Assembly: GCF_000364165.2 (NCBI RefSeq)
Contig: NZ_CP097810.1
Span: forward strand, 868,001 to 932,000
DNA: 64,000 nt
Direction of reading: 5' to 3'
Origin: Clostridium sp. MD294
GTDB taxonomy: Bacteria; Bacillota; Clostridia; Lachnospirales; Anaerotignaceae
The notes below the pieces were generated by a model. It searched no databases. It saw only the letters and a program-made list of their open reading frames with translations, and had not been told where the DNA came from. This document shows positions 44,620 through 54,003 of the stretch, one piece after another. The position numbers and the translations under genes were made by a program. The stretch's first letter is position 1, and the number at the start of each line of letters is the position of its first letter.

Positions 44620-45597
44620 TTGGAGTGGATAGAGATTTTTGTAGAAACGAGCCAAATTGGTTTAGAATTGGTAAGTGGCTTGCTATATCAGCATGGATTG
44701 ACAGGACTTATGATAGAAGATGGCTCTGATTTTGAGGAATTTTTGCAAAATACTAATAGAGAGTGGGATTATATAGAAGATGAATTAGTAGAACAAAAAC
44801 AAAAACAAGCTACAGGAATTACATTTTTTATAAGAGATAATGTACATGGTAGAGAACAGTTGTCAAATATAAAAAGTGCTTTGTTTTATTTGAAAGAACA
44901 AGAAAAAGAGTTCGATTTAGGAACGCTAAAGGTGACTGTAAAAAATATAAAAGAAGAAGATTGGGCAAATAATTGGAAAAAATATTTTAAACCTTTTGCA
45001 ATAGGAGATAAAATTATTATAAAACCTTCTTGGGAAGAGTTAGAAGAAGCAACAGAAAAAATTGTATTAAAAATTGACCCAGCACATATTTTTGGTACAG
45101 GTACACATGAAACAACACAATTATGTATTGAATTAATAGAACAATTTGTAAAAAAAGGAGATAGCGTATTTGATATAGGTTGTGGAAGTGGTATACTTTC
45201 TATTGCTTCATTGCTTTTAGGTGCAGAGAATGCAGATGCTATTGATATAGATGTAAATGCAGTTGATGTAGCTTATAAAAATGCACAAAGGAATGATATT
45301 GAGAAAAAGAAATATCATGTTGTAGCAGGAAATATACTAAATGATGAAACATTGCATAAAACATATAGTGGTAAAAAATATGATGTAGTAGAAGCAAATA
45401 TTGTAGCAGATGTGATTATAGCACTTTCGAAACAAGTACCAGAATATATTAAAAAGCAAGGTATTTTTATATGTAGTGGTATTATAAAGCAGAGAGAACA
45501 AGATGTAAAAATAGCATTAGAACAAAATCATTTCACAATATTAGATATAAAATATAAAAAGGATTGGGTTGCAATGGTATGTCGTTATGATGGATAA
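44620..45597 (+). CDS. prmA: Ribosomal protein L11 methyltransferase PrmA
   Basis: A 325-residue SAM methyltransferase that trimethylates ribosomal protein L11. The N-terminal substrate-recognition domain is followed by the linker WANNWKKYFKPF, the FGTGTHETTQLC region and the SAM site VFDIGCGSGILSIA. A catalytic NI-V segment is EANIVADVIIAL. The start is TTG behind AAAGGAG. It opens the prmA-rsmE-nifS-thiI run, in which spacing is 12 bases or less, so one transcript is likely. Confidence 0.95.
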   Translation: MEWIEIFVETSQIGLELVSGLLYQHGLTGLMIEDGSDFEEFLQNTNREWDYIEDELVEQKQKQATGITFFIRDNVHGREQLSNIKSALFYLKEQEKEFDLGTLKVTVKNIKEEDWANNWKKYFKPFAIGDKIIIKPSWEELEEATEKIVLKIDPAHIFGTGTHETTQLCIELIEQFVKKGDSVFDIGCGSGILSIASLLLGAENADAIDIDVNAVDVAYKNAQRNDIEKKKYHVVAGNILNDETLHKTYSGKKYDVVEANIVADVIIALSKQVPEYIKKQGIFICSGIIKQREQDVKIALEQNHFTILDIKYKKDWVAMVCRYDG

Positions 45598-45609
45598 GGG
45601 GACAAAAAA

Positions 45610-46347
45610 ATGCCTAAATTTTTTGTAACAAAACAACAAATAAAACAACAGATTGAAATATTAGGAGAAGATGCTAAACATATCAAAACAGTTTTAAGAA
45701 AAAAAGAAGGAGAAGAATTAATTGTTTGTGATGGAGAAGGCATAGATTATATTTGCAATATAAATCATTTTGAAGAAAATAGAATTATTGCTGATATTAT
45801 AGAAAAACAACTTTGCCAAGCAGAGCCTCCCGTAAAAATTATATTATTTCAGGGATTGCCTAAAGCAGACAAAATGGAATTGATTATACAAAAGTGTATA
45901 GAGCTAGGTGTTGATACTATTGTACCTGTAGAAACAGAACGCTCTATTGTAAAATTAAATAAAAAAGAATATAAAAAAATAGAGCGATGGCAAAAAATTG
46001 CAGAAGCAGCAGCAAAACAAAGTGGCAGAGGTAAAATTCCTCAAATTGGAAATGTACTTTCATTTGAACAAGCATTACAGTATAGTAAAAAATTAGATAA
46101 ATCGATTATACCTTATGAAAAAGAACAAAAAAGAAATTTAAAAGAGTTTATCAAAAAATTTGAAGGAAAGAGTATAGGTATTTTTATAGGAGCAGAGGGT
46201 GGTTTTTCTGAGCAAGAAATTGAAAAAGCAATTGAACAAAATGTACAACCTATTACATTAGGCAAAAGAATATTGAGAACAGAAACAGCAGGTATGATAA
46301 CAACAGCAATATTGATATATGAAATAGAACAGGGGGATAGTATATGA
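45610..46347 (+). CDS. rsmE: 16S rRNA m3U1498 methyltransferase RsmE
   Basis: A 245-residue SPOUT methyltransferase. An N-terminal PUA-like RNA-binding domain (KFFVTKQQI) leads to the knot with FQGLPKADKMELIIQKCIELGV, SGRGKIPQI, FIGAEGGFSEQEI and LGKRILRTETAGM, all standard for RsmE. It methylates N3 of U1498 in 16S rRNA. The 3' end overlaps the ATG of nifS by four bases (ATGA), so translation is coupled. Confidence 0.96.
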   Translation: MPKFFVTKQQIKQQIEILGEDAKHIKTVLRKKEGEELIVCDGEGIDYICNINHFEENRIIADIIEKQLCQAEPPVKIILFQGLPKADKMELIIQKCIELGVDTIVPVETERSIVKLNKKEYKKIERWQKIAEAAAKQSGRGKIPQIGNVLSFEQALQYSKKLDKSIIPYEKEQKRNLKEFIKKFEGKSIGIFIGAEGGFSEQEIEKAIEQNVQPITLGKRILRTETAGMITTAILIYEIEQGDSI

Positions 46348-47495
46348 TTTATTTTGATAATGCAGCAACTACAAAAGCCTCTGAAGAAGTAGCAAAAAAA
46401 ATGACAGAAATGCTTTGTTATAATTTTGGAAATCCAGCATCAGTAAATAAATTAGGATTACAAGCAGAAAAAGAAATTAGAAAAGCTACTGAAATTTTAA
46501 GCAATGGAATTCATTGTAAAACAAATGAAATTTATTATACTTCTGGAGGAACAGAAGGAGATAATTGGGCAATTTTTGGCACAGCAGAAGGATATCAAAG
46601 ACAGGGAAAACATTTAATTACAACAAAAATAGAACATCCTGCTGTAAAAAAAACTATGGAAGCATTGGAACAAAAAGGCTATGAAATTACTTGGCTTTCT
46701 GTAGATAAAAGAGGAAAAATTGATTTGCAAGAGCTTCAAAATGCTATTAGAAAAGATACTATACTTGTAAGTATTATATTGATAAATAATGAAACAGGTG
46801 TGATACAAGACGTAGCAGAAATTGGAAAAATAATAAAACAAAAAAATGAAAATACATTATTTCATGTAGATGCGGTACAAGCGTTTGGAAAATATGCTAT
46901 TGATGTAGAAAAAATGAGTATAGATTTGCTGACTATGAGTGCTCATAAAATTAATGGGCCAAAAGGTGTTGGTATGCTTTATAAAAGGCAAGGGTTAAAA
47001 GTGAAACCTTATATATTAGGAGGAGGACAACAGCAAGGACAGCGTTCTGGTACAGAAAATGGTGCTGGTGTAGCAGGACTTGGTGTAGCGGCAGATATTT
47101 GTTTTCAAAATATGAGAGAAAATCAGCAAACTGTTTTTGAAATAAAAAAGACATTAGCAGAAGGAATATTAAATGAAATTTCAGATGTACAAATAAATGG
47201 TGACACATTAGAAAAAAGTAGTCCTTATGTGTTAAATGTCACTTTTAAAGGATTAAGAAGTGAAGTATTGCTTCATGCACTGGAAAGTAAAGATATTTTT
47301 GTTTCTGCTGGTTCTGCTTGTGATAGTAAAAAGAAAGTAGGAAGTGCTGTATTGACAGCTATGGGATTGCCTTTTGAAGAAATAGAGGGGGCGATACGAT
47401 TTAGTTTTTGCCAATATAATACAGTAGAGGAAGCGAAATGCTGTTTGGAGCAATTAAAAGAGATAGTACCGTTTTTGAGGAAATATAACCGATAG
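46344..47495 (+). CDS. Cysteine desulfurase (NifS/IscS type)
   Basis: A 383-residue PLP enzyme that takes sulfur from L-cysteine as a persulfide. It opens IYFDNAATTKAS, has the PLP lysine in TMSAHKINGPKGVGMLY and the nucleophilic cysteine in VSAGSACDSKKK. The short length and the neighbour thiI, 12 bases downstream, mark it as the dedicated sulfur donor for tRNA 4-thiouridine (the NifZ-type pairing of Bacillus) rather than the iron-sulfur ISC enzyme, although no isc or suf genes are in view to compare. Confidence 0.94.
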   Translation: MIYFDNAATTKASEEVAKKMTEMLCYNFGNPASVNKLGLQAEKEIRKATEILSNGIHCKTNEIYYTSGGTEGDNWAIFGTAEGYQRQGKHLITTKIEHPAVKKTMEALEQKGYEITWLSVDKRGKIDLQELQNAIRKDTILVSIILINNETGVIQDVAEIGKIIKQKNENTLFHVDAVQAFGKYAIDVEKMSIDLLTMSAHKINGPKGVGMLYKRQGLKVKPYILGGGQQQGQRSGTENGAGVAGLGVAADICFQNMRENQQTVFEIKKTLAEGILNEISDVQINGDTLEKSSPYVLNVTFKGLRSEVLLHALESKDIFVSAGSACDSKKKVGSAVLTAMGLPFEEIEGAIRFSFCQYNTVEEAKCCLEQLKEIVPFLRKYNR

Positions 47496-47507
47496 AAGGG
47501 AATTTGT

Positions 47508-48683
47508 ATGGAAGAAAAAGTTTTGATAGTAAAATTTGGTGAGATTGCCATGAGAGGAAATAACCGCCACATATTTATTTCTCAATTAGTAAAAACAATG
47601 AGGAATAATTTGGAGAGAGAAGGAAATTTTTATATTGTAAAAGAACAAGGTAGGTTAATTGTAGAAGATAGAGGCGAAGAATTAGACTATGATAGAGTCA
47701 TACCTAAAATTATACCTATATTTGGCTTGGTAGGAGTTTGTCCTGGTGTAAAAACAACAGACCAATCTATGGAAAATTTGAGAGAAGTTGCATTAAAACA
47801 TATGCAGACATTTTTTAGCGAACAAAATATGACATTTAAAGTAGAAGTAAAAAGAGCAGATAAAAGATACCCATTAACATCAAAAGAAGTTGCAGCAGAC
47901 ATTGGGGGATATATACTGGAAAGAATGGAAAATTTGACAGTAGATGTTCATAAACCTAATGTAGTATTAAGAGTAGAATTGAGAAATGATGCTTATGTTT
48001 TTTCAAAGGTAATTAAAACATATGGAGGATTGCCTGTAGGTTCATCAGGAAAAGGAGTTGCATTGATGTCTGGTGGCATTGATAGCCCTGTTGCTGCATG
48101 GCTTATGGCAAAAAGGGGTATCGCTATAGAATGCGTTTATTTTCATAGTCCCCCTTATACAAGTGAATGGGCAAAACAAAAGGTAGAAGATTTAGCAGAA
48201 AGAATAGCTTGTTTTACAGGAGAAATAAAACTTCATGTGATACCTTTTACAGAAGTGCAGTTATATTTATTAGAACACGTACCTCATGATAAATTGACAA
48301 TATTTTTGAAACGAACAATGATGAAAATTGCAGAAGAAATTGCCCATAAAAGTAATGCTTTGGCACTGATAACGGGAGATAGTGTAGGGCAGGTAGCAAG
48401 TCAGACATTGCAAGGTATTCATGCGATTAATTCTGTTTGTACTATGCCTGTACTTCGTCCTTTGGCTGGTATGGATAAACAAGAGATTGTAGACTTAGCA
48501 AAAAAAATAGGAACTTTTGACATATCTATTAGACCATATGAAGATTGTTGTACAATATTCGTAGCAAAGCACCCAGAAACAAGACCAAAAACAAATATTA
48601 TAGAAGCAATAGAAAAGAAATTAGAAGATTTAGATAATTTAATAAAAAAAGCAGTAGAAGCAGAAGAAATTATTATAAAATAA
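47508..48683 (+). CDS. thiI: tRNA 4-thiouridine synthase ThiI
   Basis: A 391-residue enzyme that thiolates U8 of tRNA and can supply sulfur to thiamine. It has a ferredoxin-like start (LIVKFGEIAMRGNNR), the RNA-binding THUMP domain (about 60-165) and the PP-loop ATPase motif ALMSGGIDSPVAAW. The C-terminal rhodanese domain of E. coli ThiI is absent, as in most Firmicutes; the cysteine pair in PYEDCCTIF and the adjacent cysteine desulfurase take its place. It is the last gene of the run, with a terminator after it. Confidence 0.96.
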   Translation: MEEKVLIVKFGEIAMRGNNRHIFISQLVKTMRNNLEREGNFYIVKEQGRLIVEDRGEELDYDRVIPKIIPIFGLVGVCPGVKTTDQSMENLREVALKHMQTFFSEQNMTFKVEVKRADKRYPLTSKEVAADIGGYILERMENLTVDVHKPNVVLRVELRNDAYVFSKVIKTYGGLPVGSSGKGVALMSGGIDSPVAAWLMAKRGIAIECVYFHSPPYTSEWAKQKVEDLAERIACFTGEIKLHVIPFTEVQLYLLEHVPHDKLTIFLKRTMMKIAEEIAHKSNALALITGDSVGQVASQTLQGIHAINSVCTMPVLRPLAGMDKQEIVDLAKKIGTFDISIRPYEDCCTIFVAKHPETRPKTNIIEAIEKKLEDLDNLIKKAVEAEEIIIK

Positions 48684-48690
48684 TGGAAAG

Positions 48691-48724
48691 AAGTCCTTTT
48701 ATTAATTTGTAAAAGGACTTTTCT
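48691..48724 (+). terminator. Terminator after thiI
   Basis: AAGTCCTTTTA (48691-48701) pairs with TAAAAGGACTT (48710-48720), followed by TTTC. Confidence 0.85.
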
Positions 48725-48747
48725 GCTTTAAGAAAAGAGGAAAATAA

Positions 48748-49644
48748 TTGAAAATAGATAGATTATTTCAAATAGTATATGTACTTTTAGAAAAAAAGAC
48801 TGTAACAGCTAAAATGCTTTCTGAACGATTTGAAGTGTCACAAAGGACAATATATAGAGATATAGATATATTAAGTCAATGTGGAGTACCTATATATGCT
48901 ACAAAAGGAAGAGGAGGAGGTATTACATTATTAGAAAATTTTGTATTGAATAAATCCACTATGACGGAACAGGAACAAAATCAGATATTAATGGCATTAC
49001 AAAGTTTACCAAAAGGAGGAAAAGAGAATGTAAAACAAACATTAGAAAAATATAGTAATTTTTTTCAAAAATCAAATGAAAACTGGATACAAGTTGATTT
49101 TTCGCAGTGGGGAGAACAGAGGGAAACTGTATTTGATATAATAAAGCAAGCAATTATAAATAAAAAAGTAATATCATTTACATATTATAACAGTAATGGA
49201 GAAAAAACAGATAGAAAAGTAGAACCTTATCAGTTGTGGTTTAAAAGTAGAAATTGGTATATAAAATCGTATTGTAGAAAGAAAAAAGATTTAAGATTGT
49301 TTAAAATAAGTCGTATGAGGGATGTTATTGTAACAGAAGAAGTGTTTGATACAATATGGCAGAATAAAGAGCAAAAAATTAATGAGAAAACATTTCAAGA
49401 TATTACAATTATATTAGAAATAGATAGTATTGTCGCTTATAGAGTTTATGATGAATTTGAAATAGAACAAGTAGAAAAAAAAGAAAATGGAAATTTTTGT
49501 GTAAAAATGAACTGTATAGAAAATAGTTGGGTGTATGATTATATTATTTCTTGGGGAGAATATGCAATAGTAAAAGAGCCATATTTTGTAAAAAAGAAAA
49601 TAGAACAAAAAATAAAAAATATGATAAAAAAATATAATATATGA
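48748..49644 (+). CDS. HTH and WYL domain transcriptional regulator
   Basis: A 298-residue regulator. The DeoR-like helix-turn-helix at residues 1-60 (KMLSERFEVSQRTIYRDIDIL) is followed by a WYL domain (about 140-215) with the ligand-binding FTYYNSNGEKTDRKVEPYQLWFKSRNWYIKSY pattern, and a C-terminal WCX extension. WYL proteins bind nucleotides, nucleic acids or small ligands. The start is TTG behind AGAGGAAA. The GyrI-like gene 63 bases downstream on the same strand is a common companion and probable target. Confidence 0.93.
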   Translation: MKIDRLFQIVYVLLEKKTVTAKMLSERFEVSQRTIYRDIDILSQCGVPIYATKGRGGGITLLENFVLNKSTMTEQEQNQILMALQSLPKGGKENVKQTLEKYSNFFQKSNENWIQVDFSQWGEQRETVFDIIKQAIINKKVISFTYYNSNGEKTDRKVEPYQLWFKSRNWYIKSYCRKKKDLRLFKISRMRDVIVTEEVFDTIWQNKEQKINEKTFQDITIILEIDSIVAYRVYDEFEIEQVEKKENGNFCVKMNCIENSWVYDYIISWGEYAIVKEPYFVKKKIEQKIKNMIKKYNI

Positions 49645-49707
49645 CAGATAGATGTCATATTTATTGTATTATACTGTTTCTATCAAAATATGAAGGAGGC
49701 AGTAAAT

Positions 49708-50148
49708 ATGGAATATGAAGTAGTAATGTTGGAAGAAAAAAGGGTAGTAGGTTTTTGTCAAAGAACAGGAAATGACAAAGAAGATATAGGTAATGTCATA
49801 GGTGGATTGTGGAAAAAATTGACACAAGTAAATGATATACAAGGAAGAAAAAACAAAAAATATATAGGATTGTATACAGATTATATAGGTATGGAATATG
49901 ATACTACAATAGGGTGTGAAGTAAATAAAAATGCTCCAATACCAAAAGATATGACAGAAAAAATAATACCAGCAGGAAAATATGCCAAATTTGTGTTACA
50001 TGGAGATGTTGTAAAAACAGTGCAGAAAGCATGGGGAAATATTTGGAAAATGAATTTAGAAAGAACATTTACAGGCGATTTTGAAGAATATCAAGAAGGT
50101 GAAGATATGCAAAATATGGAAATACATATTTATGTAGCAATAAAATAA
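49708..50148 (+). CDS. GyrI-like/AraC effector-binding domain protein
   Basis: A 146-residue single-domain protein of the GyrI-like small-molecule-binding superfamily, with two repeats of the SHS2-type fold: EVVMLEEKRVVGFCQRT at the start, GLYTDYIGMEYDTTIGCEV in the middle and PAGKYAKFVLHGDVV near the C-terminus. Relatives bind hydrophobic drugs or hydrolyse small esters. ATG 49708 is preceded by AAGGAGG; the in-frame ATG 49690 lies ahead of that site. It is likely co-expressed with the WYL regulator. Confidence 0.87.
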   Translation: MEYEVVMLEEKRVVGFCQRTGNDKEDIGNVIGGLWKKLTQVNDIQGRKNKKYIGLYTDYIGMEYDTTIGCEVNKNAPIPKDMTEKIIPAGKYAKFVLHGDVVKTVQKAWGNIWKMNLERTFTGDFEEYQEGEDMQNMEIHIYVAIK

Positions 50149-50159
50149 TATAAAATTTT

Positions 50160-50202
50160 CAGTAGTATATTTTTGGGGTATAAAAGTATACTACTGTTAT
50201 AT
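50160..50202 (+). terminator. Terminator-like hairpin after the GyrI-like gene
   Basis: CAGTAGTATA (50160-50169) pairs with TATACTACTG (50187-50196), then TTATATTT. The rest of the 50149-50408 gap is AT-rich leader with a possible TATACT -10 at 50322. Confidence 0.65.
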
Positions 50203-50408
50203 TTATAACGAAAAGCAACAAGTATATAAAAAATATGTACTACTTCACTATATTTTTTGTTATTTTATACTATAAAATTATAAAAATTTGAAAGAAAAAT
50301 GTAACATAAAAAGGCTACTATTATACTGTTTTATATGGTAAACTGTTGCTATGAATTAACAATTTAGAAAATAGAGAAACAGAATATCATAAAAGGAGGG
50401 GCAATCCA

Positions 50409-52880
50409 ATGAAACAGAAAATAGCAGTTTTATTGGTAGCTTGTGTGTTATCTACAAATTTTTATATTACAAGTTATGGAGCAAGTTTTTCTGACATTAA
50501 CAATGTGCCATGGCCTGGTGCTGTAACATATATTAATACGGTATCTGATTTAGGATTGATGGTAGGGGATATTGATGCGAAGACAGGCAAAAGTATGTTT
50601 CGTGCAAAAGACCACGTTACTTACTGTGAAACAACACAATTAGCATATGCTTTGTTGAAGAAAACAGGAAAATTAAAGCATATAAACTCTGATACAGTTT
50701 CAAGATGGACACAAGTAATGCAGGGATATAATATACCAGCATGGGCATATGAAAGTGTTTCTTATGCTTTAGAAAATAATATTATTTCTTTAACAGATAC
50801 TTCTCGCTTTGTTACAAAAAAGAATGGTGTTGTAACAAATAATTATGCAAGTAGAGAAAGCGTAGCAGTAATATTTGGAAAGTTTTTGAGTCATCTGTAT
50901 ACTGTAAATGCAAATGCTACATTAACATTTAATGATAAAGGTAGTATTGCAAGCACTTCTGTACCTTATGTAGATTTGTTGGCAAGACTAAATATTATGG
51001 TTGGAGATACAGACTCTAACTTTACGCCAAAAGCAGCAATTAATAGGGCAGAAACAGCTGTATTAGTATCAAAAACATATGATGTATTAAATAGCAATAC
51101 ACCAATTACGCAACCTGATACAAATAATATTATTTCTGGAACAATTACTTCTTTAGAACAAAATGGAAATAATAAATTGATTGCCATTACAACAGCAAAA
51201 GGGGACAAACAAGGATTTATAGTAGATAATACAACAACTATATATCAAGGAGATACTACAAAAACAATTAATTTGTCTATGTTAGAAATTGGAGATGGTG
51301 TTTCAATAGAGTATGAAAGTTCTAAAGCAAAAGTAATACGCTTGGTAAATGATGTTGTACCTTCTACATTAGAAGTAAAAGGAAGTATAGATGATGTTAC
51401 ATCAAGTAAAATTACATTAGTAAAGAGTGATAAAAGTACAGAAAGCTATTATTTTGCAAAAGACTTTGACATTACATTAGATAAAAAGGATATTTCACAA
51501 AAAGATTTGCTTGATGAATTTGATGAATATGTTTTAGACGCAATATTAACATTAGATGGTAGCGGAAATATTATAGCAGTAGATGTTACAAAAGGAAAGG
51601 AAACAGGAGTTACTGGTATATTAGTAAGTATTTCTGAAGATGAATTGAGTGTAAAAGAAAGTAAAAATAGTAAAACAAAAGACTTTGAATGGGTAAGTAA
51701 TCCTGATATTTATTTAGAAGGAAAAGAAAGTACTGTTAGTAGAGTAAGAAAAAAATTAAATGATGAAACATTGTATGCAAAATATTATTTAGATAGTAAA
51801 GATAGAGTAAAAAAGGTAATGGTGTCAGAAGATGAATTCGGAGAAGCAGACACAAAATCAACTATTACAGGTACAATTTCTTCTATTGATGAGGATAGTG
51901 TAAAAATACGAAAAAGAAGTGATGGTAAAAGAGAAGAATTTGATTTTGCCTCAAAAATAAAATATTATTTAGATGGAGATAGTTGTAGTTTTAGAGATGT
52001 GGAAAAAGCATTTAATAAAGAAGATGATAAAACTGACCCTGCTGATTTTTACATTAAGGTGTATTTAGATGATGATGGTGATGTAAAAGAATTGTATGCT
52101 TCTTTAAGTAGTAAGAATTTAGAAGGTAAAGAAAAATATGAAACTATAGACGGAAAAGTCTTACGTATGAGTGAAGATGAAATTAGAGTAGAAGAAGATA
52201 ACGAAAAGGCAAAGAATTATGATATAGCTAGAAATGCAGACTATTATATTGAAAATAATAAATCAGAGTTTGAAATTAGTACCTATACTAAAGTAAAAAA
52301 AGCCTATGATGAAGCTTGTGATGATGATGATGATTTCTTTGTGACATTATATTTAGATGATGATGATGAGGTAATTAAAATTGAGGCTTCTCCTGAAAGG
52401 GATTCTTATGGTAGAGAAGTGACAGGTACAATTACAAAATTAAGTAAAAATTCTGTAACATTAAAAGATAAAAGTAGTTATGATATGGATAACGTAGATG
52501 ATATTAAAATGTATCTAAATGATAGTAAAGTAAAGAAATTAGAAACATTAGAAGACCTAGTAAATGATAGAGATATTACATTAAAAGCAGTATTAACTAT
52601 TGAAAGTGGAGAAGTAACACAAATAGACGCATATTATTATGAAGTAAAAGGAGAATTATTGTCTGTTGATGGTAAGGCAATGGAAGTAAAAACAACAGAT
52701 GATACAACAATAGAGGATATTGAAGTATTAAGGACATCTATAGATGTAACAGGAGATTATACTTCATTTAGAGATATGACAGCAGCATTAAGAACAGAAA
52801 ATATTACTGTAACATTAGAATGTAGTGATGATGAAGATGATAGAGGAAAAGTCATTAAAATTACAGCAAAAAATGATTAA
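50409..52880 (+). CDS. SLH-domain surface protein with acidic beta repeats
   Basis: An 823-residue exported protein. Residues 1-24 are a signal peptide (cut near SYGA). Three S-layer homology segments (about 25-85, 100-165, 175-230; FSDINNVPW, PAWAYESVSYAL, VPYVDLLARLNIMVGD) should anchor it to pyruvylated wall polymers. The remaining 590 residues are about seven copies of an 80-residue unit of the form 'G-x-I-x-S-I ... x-V-x-L-x-x-x-D-S-K-D-x-V', each with a DD-rich turn, such as YLDDDDEVIKIEA and YLDDDGDVKELYA. The acidic turns suggest calcium binding (inference). It is monocistronic with AAGGAGGG and a strong terminator. Confidence 0.9.
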   Translation: MKQKIAVLLVACVLSTNFYITSYGASFSDINNVPWPGAVTYINTVSDLGLMVGDIDAKTGKSMFRAKDHVTYCETTQLAYALLKKTGKLKHINSDTVSRWTQVMQGYNIPAWAYESVSYALENNIISLTDTSRFVTKKNGVVTNNYASRESVAVIFGKFLSHLYTVNANATLTFNDKGSIASTSVPYVDLLARLNIMVGDTDSNFTPKAAINRAETAVLVSKTYDVLNSNTPITQPDTNNIISGTITSLEQNGNNKLIAITTAKGDKQGFIVDNTTTIYQGDTTKTINLSMLEIGDGVSIEYESSKAKVIRLVNDVVPSTLEVKGSIDDVTSSKITLVKSDKSTESYYFAKDFDITLDKKDISQKDLLDEFDEYVLDAILTLDGSGNIIAVDVTKGKETGVTGILVSISEDELSVKESKNSKTKDFEWVSNPDIYLEGKESTVSRVRKKLNDETLYAKYYLDSKDRVKKVMVSEDEFGEADTKSTITGTISSIDEDSVKIRKRSDGKREEFDFASKIKYYLDGDSCSFRDVEKAFNKEDDKTDPADFYIKVYLDDDGDVKELYASLSSKNLEGKEKYETIDGKVLRMSEDEIRVEEDNEKAKNYDIARNADYYIENNKSEFEISTYTKVKKAYDEACDDDDDFFVTLYLDDDDEVIKIEASPERDSYGREVTGTITKLSKNSVTLKDKSSYDMDNVDDIKMYLNDSKVKKLETLEDLVNDRDITLKAVLTIESGEVTQIDAYYYEVKGELLSVDGKAMEVKTTDDTTIEDIEVLRTSIDVTGDYTSFRDMTAALRTENITVTLECSDDEDDRGKVIKITAKND

Positions 52881-52907
52881 ACTATAGTAATATAAAAGGC
52901 AGTATAC

Positions 52908-52960
52908 AAACCGTAAATTGTAAATTTTAATATAAAAATTTGCAGTTTGCGGTTTTTTAT
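52908..52960 (+). terminator. Terminator after the SLH gene
   Basis: A long stem starts at AAACCGTAAATTG (52908) and closes at CAGTTTGCGGTTT, followed by six T. Confidence 0.85.
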
Positions 52961-53061
52961 AAAAATTGTTTTGATAGAATTTGAAATTTATATTGATAAA
53001 ATAGCTATGGTAACGGTATAATAAAATAATGGGAACTAAAAAGAAAGGATTGAAAAAATAT

Positions 53062-53934
53062 ATGAGATATGAAGGTACAGTGTATCGTCCACCAAGTGAA
53101 GCAAGTAGCTTAATTATACAGTTAACAATAGGGTGTGCTAGAAATACCTGCACATTTTGTGCAATGTATAAAGATAAAACATTTCGTGTAAGAGATTTGC
53201 AAGAAGTAGTAGAAGATTTAGAAATGGCAAGAAAATATTATCAAAGAATAAAAGTTAGAAGAATATTTTTGGCAGATGGAGATGCACTTATTGTAAAAAC
53301 AGAAGATTTACTTTATATATTGAATAAGTGCAAAGAATATTTTCCAGAAGTAGAAAGAATTTCTGTTTATGGTGCACCAAAAGATATTATACACAAAACA
53401 CCAGAAGAATTAAAGCAGTTAAAAGAGGCTGGATTAGATATGGTTTATATGGGATTAGAGTCAGGAGATGACCAAGTATTAAAAGAAGTAAAGAAAGGTG
53501 TAACAGCAGCAGAAATGATAGAAGCAGGACAAAAAGTCCGTGCTGCTGGTATGGTGCTTTCTATGACAATTATATCTGGTTTAGGTGGTAAGAAATTAAT
53601 GAGAGAACACGCATTGAATAGTGCTAAAGTAATTAGTGCAATTAAACCAGAATTTGTAGGATTTTTGACACTGCTATTAGAACCAGGAACACCAATGTAT
53701 GAACAGTATAGAGCAGGAGAGTTGGATTTGTTAAGCCCTGAAGAAGTGCTTGATGAAACACAACTATTTATTGAAAATGTAGATGCAGAGGGTACAGTAT
53801 TTAGAGCAAATCACGCTTCTAATTATATTCCTTTGGCAGGTACATTAAATGCAGAAAAGCACATTATATTAGAGCAAATAAAACGTTCTAAAGAGCAAAG
53901 TAGTTATAGACCGGAAACATTTAGAGCATTGTAA
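53062..53934 (+). CDS. Radical SAM protein
   Basis: A 290-residue radical SAM enzyme. The iron-sulfur cysteines lie in IGCARNTCTFCAMYK, spaced C-x4-C-x2-C rather than the textbook C-x3-C-x2-C; this spacing is what I recall for this family of short radical SAM proteins. Further motifs are KVRRIFLADGDALI (SAM contact), VYMGLESGDDQVLK and FLTLLLEPGTPMYE. The substrate is unknown. ATG 53062 gives an N-terminus that begins in the conserved MRYEGTVYRPPSE; in-frame ATG 53029 is possible but has no ribosome site. Monocistronic. Confidence 0.9.
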   Translation: MRYEGTVYRPPSEASSLIIQLTIGCARNTCTFCAMYKDKTFRVRDLQEVVEDLEMARKYYQRIKVRRIFLADGDALIVKTEDLLYILNKCKEYFPEVERISVYGAPKDIIHKTPEELKQLKEAGLDMVYMGLESGDDQVLKEVKKGVTAAEMIEAGQKVRAAGMVLSMTIISGLGGKKLMREHALNSAKVISAIKPEFVGFLTLLLEPGTPMYEQYRAGELDLLSPEEVLDETQLFIENVDAEGTVFRANHASNYIPLAGTLNAEKHIILEQIKRSKEQSSYRPETFRAL

Positions 53935-53938
53935 TAAA

Positions 53939-53966
53939 AAAGTGTGGGGTAAATGCCCCACACTTT
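53939..53966. terminator. Bidirectional terminator
   Basis: AAAGTGTGGGG pairs with CCCCACACTTT (core arms 53942-53949 and 53956-53963). It serves the radical SAM gene and the convergent secreted-protein gene. A near copy occurs at 55339. Confidence 0.92.
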
Positions 53967-54003
53967 AATAAATAATAAATTCAATAGTTTTATGTAAATT
54001 ATT

